DNA of 64,000 nucleotides, from contig JAMXBB010000003.1 in the NCBI GenBank assembly GCA_024138015.1, forward strand, positions 17,427,498 through 17,491,497, written 5' to 3'. The DNA comes from Lumnitzera littorea. Its lineage: Eukaryota; Streptophyta; Magnoliopsida; Myrtales; Combretaceae. Numbering within the stretch: the stretch's first letter is position 1; each line of letters opens with the position of its first letter. Made by a program: the position numbers and the translations under genes. The notes beneath the pieces are model-generated. The model had not been told where the DNA came from. It did no database searches and saw nothing but the letters and a program-made list of their open reading frames with translations. This document shows, piece by piece, positions 24,695-36,738 of this stretch.

Positions 24695-25892
24695 TACCAT
24701 GGCTAGGTGCTGCTTTAATTAAGCAAGTACAATGCTGCTTGAAAAGAGGTAAAGGGCTTTAGGGAGGTGTTGGGCCGAGCTAAGAGGTACCTACGAGAAG
24801 CAGAGACTTCTACTAATAAATACTTAGAAAATTTCTCTAAAGCTAACTGATGCCTGCATTGCTCTTATGTATAAGTGGCAGGGCTTTAAGCATGGCTGAA
24901 GGATGCAAAGAGAGAGAGGGATAAAGTTGAGAAGGCACCGAAAAAGGCTAATGACTTGAAGGCTTAGCTAGAGGACGAACAAAAGACCAAGGCTTACCTT
25001 TCTCGGAGGTTAGACAAAGAGAGGGAGGCTAAGGCCTAAGTTGAGAAGGAGAACGCCGAGCTGAAGGCATTGGTCACTAGGTTGCAAATCGAGCTAGCAA
25101 TGAAGGCATTTGAGTGCAAAAGTGTCAAAGCCACTTCGTTGGAGTTAGTCGGTTTGAAGGTTGGGTTGGAGTGGTAAGTCTAGGAGTTGTAAGGAAGGGT
25201 TTTAGAGATGGAGGAGATAATCTCTAAGATGGAGAGTGGAGATGTCCTCAACAATGTTGCTACGAAGAAGGTCGTGGCTAATTATTAGATGATGGACAAA
25301 TGGTTGGAAGAGCTAGAAGACTTATCCGTTGATTGTGCCTATTGTACAAGGAAGGAGATGCTTTCCTACTATTTGGACCTTGACCTGAGTTTCCTCAACT
25401 TTTTAGACTCCCTAACCTTCAATGACAAGAAGGAAGCCCAAGCACGCGAGAGGGGGGCTACTCAAGTAGCCAGCGGTGTCCTAGGTGCCTCCTTTACCGC
25501 TAGGGCTGGGCAAGGCACTTCTACATCTATATTTACCCCAATAGCCTAGTAGGAGGTTGCCTACGAAGTAGTTTCACTGGATGACCAAGATTTGAGCAAT
25601 CCTCTTGTTGCCCCTTATGAGCAACCTTTAGCCCCTACTTTAACCCAAGGCCAGCCTCCTCAAGAGGCACCATTAAATTAGTGCTCCAAGCAAATTGAAG
25701 CTTTGGACTTTTCAGAGTTATTAGAGTTAGTTGATCCAAGGCGATAGTGTGCTTTTTCTTTCTTTTTTATATATGCCAGATTGGGATGCTGGCCTTATCT
25801 ATATAATTTTGCAATCAATAGATGAGATTTTCTACTTGCCTTCTCTTATATATTCGCTTTTTGTTATTTTGCCTTTGGATATATTTATATAG

Positions 25893-26087
25893 GAATTCCT
25901 TTGTGCAAGGGGTGTTTCCTCTTGTCGAGATTAGGGGTCAAGTTTACAGCATCCTAACCCACTTAGTAGTGGGGGTTACTATGCAAGGGGTATTTCTCCT
26001 TACCGAGATTACTCGAGGGGGTTAGATTAGTAGCATTTCGACCTGCCTAGAAGTGGGGGTTACTTTATACAAGGAATGTTTCCCTTT
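25893..26087 (-). repeat. Left part of 82-87 bp tandem array (Tat 3-prime region)
   Basis: Units start with GGGGGTTACT at 25971 and 26055, preceded by a partial unit. Each carries TGCAAGGGGTGTTTCC, a GAGATTACTCGAGGGGG block and a GACCTGCCTAG-like end. The third unit is cut by the solo LTR starting at 26088 and resumes at 30972. Such arrays lie between pol and the 3-prime LTR in Tat elements and can seed satellites. Confidence 0.75.
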
Positions 26088-26496
26088 TGTAAACACCTAA
26101 TTTTTGCTCTCTTTATTTTTATTTTTAGACCTTAAATTAGAAAAAACATAAAAAATAGAAAATTAAAGAAAACCCAAAAATTAAGAAATTTAGAAAAAAA
26201 AATAAGAATTTTAGGAAAATATAAAAAAATAAGAAAAAGCATAGAAAATGAGAAAATTGGATAGGAAACAATTGGGAAATTTAGAAAAAAAAGAAAGAAA
26301 GTTGAAAAATTACAAAAATTTGAAAATTTGAAAAAAATAAAAGATTTCAGAAAATAATATTTTATTAGGGTAGATTTTTATTTTTAATTTAGGTTTGAAA
26401 GTTGAGCCATTAAATTTAGGTTTAGATTTGAATTTAGCTCAAATTAACTGAGTCTATATATGCAATTTAGTTGCACATATAAACAAGACACAAGCC

Positions 26497-26570
26497 AACG
26501 GCTTAATGGATAAACATATGAACATTTACATTAGGTTTGAGTGCGAGGTTTTGAGTTCGAATCTTAGCAA
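26497..26570 (+). other. tRNA-like box A/box B island in LTR A
   Basis: GCTTAATGGATA (26501-26512) resembles a pol III box A, and AGTTCGAATCT (26554-26564) resembles box B (GGTTCGANTCC). The same pair occurs at the matching place in LTR B. No cloverleaf fold is evident, so this is not called a tRNA gene. Confidence 0.45.
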
Positions 26571-28116
26571 AGGTAAGAAGGCCTTTTTTATTTTTTGTAT
26601 TTAACATACTGCTATGTGTCAGGATCTTATTGTGCCACGTATCTTGATACGTGGCAACACAGGATTAGACAGGGATGATGTGGCATGCCACATGGCAGCA
26701 TTTAGTTGGTTGATTTGGCTAACATGGTGCTACATCATCACTTTCCTTTTCTTTCCCTTGTTTTCTCTAGATTTTCCTCCCTTTCCTAGTCAAGAACAGG
26801 CTTAAACCCTTCAATTTGGTCTCTGATTTCGTGCTTTTTCTTTATTGAAACACACCAATTAATGGTGTGAATTCATCCTCTACATGGCCTACTTTAAATC
26901 AAATACAATAACAAGTCCAAATACAGTCAAAGGAGCATTCAATTTGAGCTCAAAAATTTGGAAAAAACTGTATTTTCGGCCATTTCCATTAAATTTGAAT
27001 TTGAGCTTTCCATGCTTCTTGGTTGAATTTGACTATAAAATGGGTGTTGGGGGAGTTCATTGGACACACACAACCTTTCAAGAGTTTCAAAATCAACTCC
27101 CAAGTTCTCTCTCTCTTTTGCAACATCTTTCTCTCTCTAACCCGCATTCTCTCTCTTTGAATCTCTCTCTACTATGCTCTCTACCACTAACCACCACCCT
27201 CACTAACTCCCCCATACCATCAGCTCTTTAACCCAACTCATCTCGTCTTTTGTTGTGACCCCTAGCAATGCTACCAAGTTCGCCACCACCTAACCCTAAC
27301 CGCTACATGCCATCCCTTCTCAAAACACCACCTTCGACCACTTTAGCCCCGAATTAAACCCATAATCAAACTCCCCATACTCCAAAACCCCTACCTCAAC
27401 CAACTAACTATGCTTAGCAACCCCTTCCAATGCTACCTAAACACCATCGTCGACCGCAACTTCCAACAACTGCCAAACGACTATCGGCCATGGCATTGGC
27501 TTTACCCCCCATATCCCTAATCTAAAACACACGAAGCAACATTCACCCCCTTGATTTGGCTACTAGAACGACTAGAATCGACCCCAAGCCGTTGCTGTTA
27601 TTGAAGATAATGAAGCCCGACCCGATGACTTGCATATCCAATTCAATTCAACCCAACCGACTAGTCCAGGTTCGACTCGTGCGCTCAAATCTGTCTAAAG
27701 TTTTTATATATATATATATTTTTTATTTATTTCATTTTTATTTTTAGTTGTTGTTGGTGTTGTTTGATTTTCTTTATTTTTTTATTTTTAATTATAAATG
27801 TAATAAAGAGGAAAAAGAAGAAAAAAAAAGAAGAAAAGAAGAAAAGGAAAGAAAAAAAAAAGAGGAAAAAAGAAAAAAGAAAGAGGGTAAGTTTATTTTA
27901 CTTTATTTTTACTAGTTTAATAAAAATAGATAAAATATAATAAATAAAAAATAAATAAGGTGATATAATAAAAATAAAATAAAATAAGTAGGATAGGGAA
28001 TAAAATTATTTTATTACTTAGAAAAAATTGATTTTCAAAAAATAAAATAAAATAAAAATAAATTAACTATTTTCCAAATTAGGATCATTTAGAATTTCCA
28101 AAAATAAAATCCAATT

Positions 28117-30376
28117 TGTAGACACCTAATTTTTTACCCCTCAAAAGTCCTAATTTTTATTTTTACAAAAAGGGTCCTAATTCAAAAAATAAAAAAAAAA
28201 CAAAAAAATTAATAAAAGATAAAAAGATAATAAAAATTTGATAAATGATGAAAACACTAAAAAATAAGAAAAGGAAAAATCATAAAAATTTCGTAGATTT
28301 TTAGGAAGTAATTTATAGGAATAATTAGTTTTAGTTTTAGTTTAGTTAAAAATTTTACTTTAGAGAATCGGATAGTTTAAATATAATTTAATTGTAATAA
28401 ATGTGAAGACACAGGCCAACGGCCTAACGGATAGGTAACGGAGTATTTGAGGTGGATTTAGTTAGAGGTCATGGGTTCGAGTCTGAGCAGGAAGAGAGAT
28501 TTAAAATCGCATTCATATCTAATCAAATTATATGAATATTGGTTAAATCAAATTTGAATCTAATTTAATTAACGAATCAGATGTAATTAGATATGATATG
28601 ATATTATTTGATTTAGATTCTATAAAAACACACACGCAGTCAGAAAAAAGAGGAGCCTAATCTCCAAACATGCAGCCTAATCTAAAAACACATAGTAGCA
28701 ATAGTGACAGTGCACACTGAATCGGTCGCGTGACACGTCGCTCTACTGTACACTGCTCATTTAGACTTCAATCGACCGTGCGACACGTCGCTCCACTGTA
28801 CGCTGCACGTCTAGACTTCATTAGCACACGTTGCTCCACGGCCAGCAGACAGCAGCAATTCCACACACAACAAAGTGAAGCCAACTCCGACAACAGTAAA
28901 GTTCAACGACTCTGATTGATCGCAAACCGATCCTCTGATAATGACCGAAGCTCCAAATGTCCCAACGCTGATCTGAAACTGATGACAACATCCCTGGCCG
29001 AATGATTAGCATACACACACCAGACCGAAATGAAATTATGTTGAACACTACATCCACAACAATGATTATACACAGTCATAATTCCACCGAACACTCGACA
29101 ATCACAATTCATCCTTGTGTGTGCAGCCATAGTCCACAATCAGCTAATTCGATGTCCACCGCTACTCCGTCAAATGCTGCTCCAACACTGCACACAGCCG
29201 TGTGCGAACTTGCCTCTACGAGTACAAATACTGTGGATCGCTGCTACACAAAAGAATTCAGGTTCGGTTTCTTTTCTTTTTCTTTGTTATTATGTATTTA
29301 TTATTTATTTATTGTTATATTATATTATTATTTTATTAGATCATTAGTGATTTAGCATAGATTATGTATATATAGTTTAAGATATTTCTTTTAATATTAG
29401 TTTTCTCTATTATATAGATTAGATAATGATTTAAGTAAATGGTTATTTAATAATAGTTATATGAGTATAAATGTATAAATGTATATATGTATTGCTTTAG
29501 GGGTCGTTAAGATTATTTTTTATTATGTATATACACATTATTATATTTTCTTAGTTAACGTAATATATAATATGACTTTAGGAGTTTTAGTATTAGTTCT
29601 TATATAAAGTGTATTATATGGAATTATTTTATTTTGGTAGATAGTTATATATATTAGTTTAGTGGTTGTTAGAATTAGTTATCTTTTTAAGATTTGGCTT
29701 TACTTAAGGATTTATCATATAGAAAATTTGTTTTCTTTAAATAAAAATTAATAAAAGGCCCTTTTAAAAATAGCATTTTTAGAGTGTTTTTTTATAAAAC
29801 AATAACATTCAAGAGTTAGGACTCCTTTAGATTTTTTAAATAAACCGAATAAATTAAAACGTAAACTTGGACGGTTTTCAAAATTAAAATAAATCAACAC
29901 ACTAAATTTTTTGAAAAGAACTACGATTGTTTGATCTTGGCTAGCGGGTACGTAGGTACCTTTGAGGCGATGATAAAATATGTAGAAACTTAGATTCTTT
30001 TTTTTCTTTTGAATTTATTTATTTATTTTAAATATTATAATTAGAAAAAAATAATCCTAATTTCAGTAAATATATAGTGGTACCCGTTAGGGTTTAATAG
30101 GTTAACTCCCGAATTTGGAACCCTCTAGTTCTTCATTAAAATTGAAATCAAAGACTAGTAGCCAAATCGTAATCAATCCACCCAATTGGTTATGGTTTCT
30201 TTTTCTTTTCCTGATTTCGGTTGGGTGGCGACTCTAAAAATTATTTTCAATAAAAAAAACCGGAATTTTTCAATTTTTTTAGTCGAGGATTAATATTAAA
30301 TGGGTTAGGGTTTAGTATTAATCGGAAATGGGGAAATTATTTTAAATAATAGAAAACCGGAAAATCAGACTCGACA
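28117..30376 (+). mobile_element. Solo LTR B nested in LTR A
   Basis: A 2260-bp block begins TGTAGACACCTAATTTTT, ends AGACTCGACA, and is flanked by perfect 5-bp duplications CAATT (28112-28116 and 30377-30381). It is the same family as A: the start, the tRNA-like island, a TATAAAAA box (28621-28628) and the closing segment (GACTAGTAGC, CACCCAATTGGTTAT, GGGTGGCGACTC) all match A. No internal genes. It inserted into A after A had landed in the Tat element. Confidence 0.85.
28418..28490 (+). other. tRNA-like box A/box B island in LTR B
   Basis: GGCCTAACGGATA (28421-28433) and GGTTCGAGTCT (28474-28484, ten of eleven box B positions). It lies about 140 bp before the LTR TATA box, as in LTR A. It may be the fossil of a SINE or tRNA piece taken up by the ancestral LTR. 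Confidence 0.5.
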
Positions 30377-30971
30377 CAATTTAGGACCTTTTTTTAGAAA
30401 TTTTCTTAAATGAACTAAAATTGAGTAAAAAAACGTAAACTTGATCATTCTCAGGAATTAAAACTAACAACCAACTAAAGTTTTCATAAAAAGAACTACA
30501 TATATCTGATCTCGAATAGAGGGTACGTAGGTACTTACAGGGAGACGAGAAAAATAAAAAAAATCTAATTTTCCTTTTTCCTAAATTACTTAAGTCATTA
30601 ACATTTAAGTTTTTTCTTATAAAATTAAAAGTTGATTTTTAAGTTTAATTTTACATTCCAAGAGTTAATGGTATCTGTAAAGGTTTAAAAATCATAACCC
30701 TCGGATCCAAGTCTTTTGTTTTAAAATCAATCGATTTTTATCGAAAGACTAGTAGCTAAGTTATAATCAATTCACCCAATTGGTTATAATTTAACAATTT
30801 TTCTTAACTTCGATTGGGTGGTGACTCCAAAATTGTTTTTAAAATGAAAGGGAACAGTATTCTTTAAACTTTAGTTAAGGATCGGTATTAAATGGGAAGG
30901 GTTTAGTATTGGTCAGTTTAAAAAAAAACTAAATTTATAAAAATCGAGAGGGTGAAAAACCAGGCTTGACG

Positions 30972-31200
30972 CCCTTGCCGAGGTTACTTAAGGGCAGGTC
31001 AGTAGCATTTTGACTTGCCTGGTAATGGGGGTTACTTTGTGCAATGGGGTGTTTCCCTTTACAGGGGTTACTCGAGGGGGTCAGGTCGGTGGGGTTCCAA
31101 CTTGCCCGATAGTAGGGGTTACTCTGTGCAAGGGTTGTTTCCATTTGCAGAGGTCACTTGAAGGGTTTAGGTCAATGGTGTTCCGACCTACACGGTAAGC
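30972..31200 (-). repeat. Right part of the 82-87 bp tandem array
   Basis: Completes the unit cut by LTR A and adds two more (starts at 31027 and 31114). Units share GGGGTTACT, GTGCAAGGG, TTTCC and TTACTCGAGGGGGTCAGGTC with gradual divergence. Confidence 0.75.
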
Positions 31201-31359
31201 AGTCCATTCGCCCTTTCAAGGGTTAGGATGGCAATAGAAAGAAAGAGAAAGGGAGAGGGGTAGACAACAAATAATGAAGCAAATTCTTTGTTTCATTATT
31301 TTGGAAAGATGTATATAACAATATGCTAATCGAAGTAAACTCGAAGATTATCGGCGTTT

Positions 31360-32340
31360 CATGTGCATGGGATAAGCTTGTCATCCAGTCTTTCCAGTTT
31401 GTACGTTCAATTGCCTAATCTTTCCCTGACTTTGATCAAATCTTCCCAATTGGGGGCTAACTTGCCTTACCCTTCTCGCAAACCTGTAGCTTTTAGTTTT
31501 CGATACATTAGATCACCAACCTTGAACTCCTTGTATTTGACCTTTTGATTTTAGTATCGAATGGCCCAATATTGGTATGCAATTACTTGAGTTGTAGCAA
31601 GGTCTCTGATTTCCTTGATGGTATTGACGTTGGCTTGCAACAGTGACTCATCAAGGGCGACATCGAAACTTGGAGTTTAGATGTTAGGAAGCTCCAGTTT
31701 GATGGGGAAGACTACTTCTGACTCGAATGCTAGGCAAAAGGGGGCATCGCCTATAGAAATGCGATGGGTGGTCCTATAGCCCTACAAGATATTGAGTAGT
31801 TCGTCGACCCAAACACCTTGAGATCGGTTTACGCACTTCTTTAGGTTATCTAAGATAATCTGATTGGTTGTCTTAACCTATCCATTCGATTGGGGGTAAG
31901 CAATCAAGGTGAAGTGCGGGTTGATGTGGTGCTTAGCATAGAACTCTTTGAACTTGGGGTTATTAAATTGTTGCCTATTGTCCATAATGAGAACATAAGG
32001 GACCTCGAACTGGGAGGGAATGTTGTTTCTAACAAAAAATTCAATACTTTTCTCCATGATCTTTGCCACCGCTTTAGCTTCCACCTACTTCGTAAAGTAG
32101 TCAAAGGCAACAATTACATACTGCTGTCTTCCCAAAACTTTTAGGAAGGCACTAAGAATATTTATACCCCATTATGTAAACAGCCATGGTTTGGTTAGGG
32201 GTTAGAGGCTAGTGCTAGGTACATGACTAACTGATGCATGCTTTTAGCACTGCGGGCACTTTTGGGCTACGGTTTTCATGTCCCGTCTCAAATTAGGCCA
32301 GTAATACCTAAGTCACAGTGCCTGGAGATAGAGGGCTTAG
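31360..32340 (-). pseudogene. Tat integrase, degenerate, catalytic residues changed
   Basis: The minus strand gives the zinc-binding end (KCPQC at about 32245-32262), the core, and a C-terminal LAPNWE...KLERLDDKLIP region near 31375-31460. The core keeps IMDN-x-QQF (second Asp, about 31955-31985). The first catalytic Asp appears as Asn in WGINIL (about 32170), and the Glu expected in SNGQVE appears as Lys after a stop at the preceding Gln. All three changes are C-to-T/G-to-A. Integrase would insert the cDNA; this copy cannot. Confidence 0.75.
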
Positions 32341-32599
32341 GATCGAATATGATTATTGCACACTCCAACGTGTAGCTTTTTCATGATGCGCAGCCCTTTA
32401 CCTCTTCGGAGGCATCGAAGTAGGGGAAGGCTAACTCCCCTATGATATAAGACGCCGTTGACCAATGTGTAGTTGGTGGCATAATACCAGATCTTATTTG
32501 CCTCCCTCTTATCATTTGGGCATGTGCCCTACTTTAAATAACTCCAGATAGGATCCATCTAGCTTGGCTTTACTACTGCTGTGGTTAGTTCCAAAACTC

Positions 32600-33110
32600 C
32601 AGCTGAGCTTGAAGTTATGCTTTCTTCTGGCATGTATTCTATGAAGATTTTCTTATCCTTCACCTCAGGCTTCCATATACCGATAGAGGCGAGCTTGGAT
32701 AGCTAATCTGCTGTTGAATTCTTGAGTTAGGGGATCTTCTTGATGTCCTATGAAGGGAATTCAGCTAGAAGGCTTTTCACCTTCTTAAGGTACCTAGCCA
32801 TAATGTCATCCCTAGTTTTGTATTCGCCTTGGACTTGTCGGATGACAAGCATGGAGTCCGAGAAGATTCATAAATGCTTGGTGTTGATCTCCTTGGCTAA
32901 CTTTGTATGGGTTGGTTAGAATAAGACCCATGCTTCTACCCCCCAAGGTAGATGACTCGTCAATGTAGAGAGTTTACATCAGTTTGTCATTGCCTAATGG
33001 TGCTTCTTCCTCTCCTATATATTCTACCATGAAGTTGGTCAACACTTGTGCTTTATAGGCCGTTCGTGGTTGATACTGGATTACATATGCCTTAAATTCC
33101 ATTGCGTACT
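32600..33110 (-). pseudogene. Tat RNase H remnant
   Basis: Minus-strand sequence shows the KAYVIQYQPRTAYKAQVLTNFMVEY linker (about 33030-33110) and the RNase H start TLYIDESSTLGG (about 32930-32970), normally W-x-L-x-V-D-G-[SA]-S. The Asp remains and the following Gly is Glu. Stops interrupt it. It would degrade the RNA template during reverse transcription. Confidence 0.65.
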
Positions 33111-33429
33111 TCATCATCCATCCAAACACATCAGGTTTTTGTAACATAATGCACAGTAGTTGGTTTATGAGTACGATTATCTAGTGTGCCTGGAGGTAAG
33201 GCCTTAGCCATCGTGCCGTGATAACGATGGCCAGGGTGAACTTTTTTGTTTAGGTATACTTGACCTTGAGCTCGTGAAGTATATGGCTAATGTAGTATAC
33301 GGGCTTGTGTTCTCTTCCCTCTGCTCTGACGAACACAAAGGAGAGTGCCTGATTGCTTATGACCAGGTACAAAAATAGGTCCTCCCTATGGATAGGCTTG
33401 GAGAAGATCGATAGGTGCATGAGAAATTC

Positions 33430-34377
33430 TTAGAGCTACTAAAAGGTGGTAACCCACTCCAGGGTCCATTTAAAACCCTTTGGATTTTTTAGGATTATGA
33501 AGAACTCAGCACATTTATTTGTGCTCTTCAAGATGAACCTGCTAAATACAATGACCATGCTAGTAAGCTTCCATATGTCTCGATTTGAGGTTGGAGGCTT
33601 TATTCCTTTGATAGCATTAATCTACTTGGGGTTGGCCTCGATACCTCTTTGTGTTATCAGGAAGTCGAGGAATTTGCCAGACCCGACTCCAAAGACGCAC
33701 TTATGAGGGTTTAGCTTTACGTTGTACATGCGCATCTAGTTGAAGGCTTCTTGGAGATTTATGACATGATCATTTGGCTTTTAGCTCTTGACAATTATGT
33801 CATCGACATACACTTCCATATTACGCTCGATCTAGGGCTTGAATAGTTTCATCACCATTGATTTGTATGTGGCTTCGATGTTTCTCAGACCAAACAACAT
33901 TACAATGTAGTAGTATGTGTTGTGATCAATGACGAAGGAGGTATGGACTTTGTCTTTCGGGTCCATTTTGATCTGGTTGTACCTCAAGAAGGCATCCATA
34001 AAGTTCAGCACAGCATGTCTTGAAGTGGAACTAACGAGCTAATCAATCTTCAAGAAAGGGAAACAGTCTTTAGGGTAGGCTTTATTGGGGTCAGTATAAT
34101 TGATGCATATTCGCCACTTCCCATTCTTCTTCTTGACTAGCACTATGTTTGCTAGCCAAGTCGGGTGCTTTTCCTCCCTTATGAAGTCGCTTCTGTACCT
34201 CTTCCTTGATTGCAGCTTGCCTTTTTGAAGCGAAATGCCTCTTTTTCTACTTAACAGGCCATGTTTCAATGTCGATATTGAGGTTATGGGTTGCCAGGTT
34301 GGGCGAGATACTGAACATGTCCGACACTGACCAAGTGAACCCATTTGAATTAGCCTAGAGGAGAGTGATAATTTCAT
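33430..34377 (-). pseudogene. Tat reverse transcriptase remnant
   Basis: The minus strand has HPTWLANIVLVKKKNGKWRIC followed by the NYTDPNKAYPKD region (about 34050-34170), then MDAFLRYNQIKMDP, the catalytic YVDD (33799-33810, intact) and downstream NPHKCVFGV...GKFLDFLITQRGIEANP. At least three stops sit where the family has Gln: after VKS, after FKP and after ANPK. The order and motifs are those of Tat-type Ty3/gypsy RT, which copies element RNA into DNA. Broken here. Confidence 0.8.
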
Positions 34378-34549
34378 CCTTTATTGAGAGTGAGGTCTCA
34401 ATCTCGACTCTAGTAATCTACTTGAGTGAAGGTTTAATCTGGACTTCTTTTGTTTTTTCCCTCGGCTTACCCTTGTCAGCTGGCTTCTCCTATGAGTTGG
34501 TCTTTAGAGTGAACACGCCATCTCTTCTGGTGGCCCTAATGTATAGCTC

Positions 34550-34940
34550 TTACGAGAACCTTTGATCACACTTGCATACTCCCACCCTGGTCGAGGTTAG
34601 AAATTTAGCCTTCAAATGAAGGGATGATGTGATCACCCCAAACGCATTCAGGCTTGGTTTATCTACGAGTGCGTTGTAGGGGGAAGGGCAGTCAATGATG
34701 ATGAATTCTATAGGTCGTCCCGCTACATATTTGTCATCGCCAGCTCCATGTCTAAGTGATGATCCCCTTGGCTTAGACCATACTTCTGTTGAAGTCAATT
34801 AGATTATGGTGGTATTGCTTCATTTTCATTGGTAACTTCTTCCTCATCCTCTTGTATGTATAGAGGAAAAGTATATCGGTGGAACTACTAGTATCCACCA
34901 TAATCTTTAGGACCTCGAAGTTTGAGATCCTTGCCCCTAT
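34550..34940 (-). pseudogene. Tat aspartic protease remnant
   Basis: The minus strand carries NFEVLKIMVDTSSSTDILFLYTY (split by the read frame; about 34870-34935), the flap-like RPIEFIIIDCPSPYNAL and LNAFGVITSSLHLKAKF (about 34600-34700). This is the gypsy Tat protease layout between gag and RT. Frameshifts separate the parts. It corresponds closely to the protease of the second Tat element at 63280-63620. Confidence 0.65.
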
Positions 34941-34999
34941 TAGCAAGGCATCTTAATAGAGTGTATCGACCCCTTTAAGGTCTTCATTAGAGAAAGAGA

Positions 35000-36672
35000 T
35001 AGAAGTATCTAACCTTTGTCGCTTCTCCCTTACGACTAGCACCTCTAATGAGGCGTTAACCGAGCTATTAGTACTTGGCTGGCTCCCAAGATACAATCCC
35101 TCCCCCATAATTACATTAATGATGCCATTGGAGGCATAATCGTTGGGGCAGTCATTGTTCTACTCGGTGTGGGTGTTATCGGTTTGTCGCCTCTAAGCTG
35201 CTCTGTCACCACCATCATCAGAACGGTTGTCACTCCTTGGATGCACCACGTACTCTAAGAAGAAGCATTACTGAACGGCGTATTTGATTGCATTCTTTAG
35301 TTGAAAGCATTCATCTGTAGTGTGGCTATGATTGTTATGGAACTAGTAGTACTTGTCCAAGTTCCGACAATTAGGGTTCCCTTTCATCTTTGGGGGTCTT
35401 TGTAGTAGGTTCCTATACTTTACCTAGAAACAGACTTGGGCTATGGGTCTATTCAGGGGTGTGTGCCACATGTAAGTAAGAGGGGGCAATGGGTCATGCT
35501 TGATTCAATGCTTCTTCTTCTTAGAGCTCTCCCCTTCTAATCTGCTCGGTAACTTATCACTGAAATGATCTTTCATGGATAATTTTTCTTCATCTTGCTT
35601 TTTTCCCAACCTTACCGTTTAGCATCATGCCTGGTGTGAATGTTGTCTTCTTAGTTGATGTTCTTTTGGGCCTTATTCTAGAAGTTGGCAAAGGTCTTTA
35701 GCTTGCTCTTCACAAACAATCAGAAGAAGTCTCCTGAAGGTTGGATGCCAAGTTGAGTGGCATGGACAATGACTTCCTCATCCAATTGAGGGATCTCGAC
35801 CACAACATTATTGAATTGGGACACATAGTCACGTATGAATTGCCTTTACCCTGCTTATAAGGTACAAGGACGACGTATCCTTAAATGGGGCCTTACTAGC
35901 CTTGAAGTGGAGGCTAAACCTCCGTACCAACTCATCAAAGGAGCTGATAGAATTGTCAAAGTGGTGGTGGAACCAAGCCTGAGCCGCTTTCCTTAGGGTA
36001 CTTGGGAAAGCCTTGCACATTATAGTATCCCCATGATCATGAAGGTTTATGAGGGTACAAAAGTGGAGGAGGTGATCATTAGGCTCACTCGTGCCATCAT
36101 ATTAGTCTAGGGATGGAAGTTTACTATTTGGAGGTAGTACTTCATCCTAGATGCCCCTAGTAAAGGGGGTCTTATTGTTAATAACCAGCTTGGCGTCACC
36201 AGCGGCCTTGCTCCTTCCTTGCTTAGAGAGCCTTTTCACCATTGTATGGAGCTCGTTAAGGTTGGCATCGTCTATTAGATGAGCTCGGCGTATTGCAGAT
36301 TAAGCCAGTACTCCCTATGAGTTGGCTACTTACTCATTGCCAACTAGGGCTTGGTTGCTAGTAGCCACAGACCTTGCTAGCTGTTGCTACAATGGTGGAT
36401 CAGGTTTCTAATCCTTATAATTCTACTGCTATTGCTGAGGGTTGTTTTACCTAATATGAGCATTCGAAGCTTCAGGGGGATGAGTTTGTGTACTGCGCCT
36501 CTCAGCTTCTTCGAGGCGAGTGTAGAGTAGCTTATTCTGAGCAATTAACTCCTCAATTAGTCGTTTCGTACACTCTAAACGCTTGTCCAATATCACCCTT
36601 AGGAGGGGCTAATTGCTTGTGAGTTAGTTATTAACTAATTGGCAATTCTCTTGTTCGTTGTGACGAGACATG
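35000..36672 (-). pseudogene. Tat gag remnant
   Basis: Starts MSRHNEQENCQLVNN at 36672. The first in-frame stop is codon 16 (TAA), with others at 21 (TAG) and 75 (TAA). The capsid region reads MCKAFPSTLRKAAQAWFHHHF...SFDELVRRFSLHFKAS (about 35829-36020). A zinc-knuckle-like H-x3-H...C segment (FHNNHSHTTDECFQLKNAI) lies at about 35280-35345. It is colinear with the gag at 61567. It would form the particle; it is non-functional here. Confidence 0.75.
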
Positions 36673-36738
36673 ATGTTGAGGAATTGCTTGTAGGAAATGT
36701 ATTTAATGTGCTTGAGGTTTTAGGTGTAGGAATTCTGA

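Larger units (their letters stand above)
19643..25747 (+). pseudogene. Antisense extra gene of the Tat element, two putative introns, coiled coil
   Basis: Between pol and the 3-prime LTR, on the opposite strand, runs a decayed gene. The first exon opens at 19643 (MTMSSNKGE, 90 residues to the first stop) and continues past stops through a PPNG-x-KVLKAFQALCEYL...LFDHFYMW region like that of plant retrotransposon extra ORFs. Putative introns at 20739-20802 and 24620-24694 have GT...AG ends and pyrimidine tracts. The last exon (24695-25747) encodes a long charged coiled coil (LEKEVKGFREVLGRAK, KRERDKVEKAPKKA, DKEREAKA), then an acidic Pro-rich tail ending VDPRR and a stop. Most stops are TAG at expected Gln or Trp codons. 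A solo LTR (21357-24335) splits it. Function unknown; antisense ORFs are known in some Tat elements. Confidence 0.55.
26088..30971 (+). mobile_element. Solo LTR A, itself split by solo LTR B
   Basis: Starts TGTAAACACCTAATTTTT at 26088 and ends AACCAGGCTTGACG at 30971 (expected CA changed to CG). It is flanked by CCCTT on both sides (26082-26086; 30972-30976), one base offset at the left. The net length without B is about 2.6 kb. It interrupts the 85-bp tandem array of the Tat element. A TATAAAA box at 27034-27040 and CT-rich sequence at about 27100-27180 mark the start-site zone, so it reads on the plus strand. There are no internal retrotransposon genes, hence a solo LTR. Confidence 0.7.

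Noticed and set aside
26497..28490. A true tRNA gene at the box A/box B islands
   Set aside because: No acceptor stem or cloverleaf is apparent and the islands sit inside LTRs.
26884..29355. Open frames of 60-117 codons in LTRs A and B
   Set aside because: They lie just after the LTR TATA boxes in CT/CA-rich leader sequence and are not conserved between the two LTR copies.
26088..30376. LTR A and LTR B as the two LTRs of one element
   Set aside because: B has its own TG...CA ends with perfect CAATT duplication, and A resumes beyond it and ends separately; both share the closing segment, so they are nested solo LTRs.
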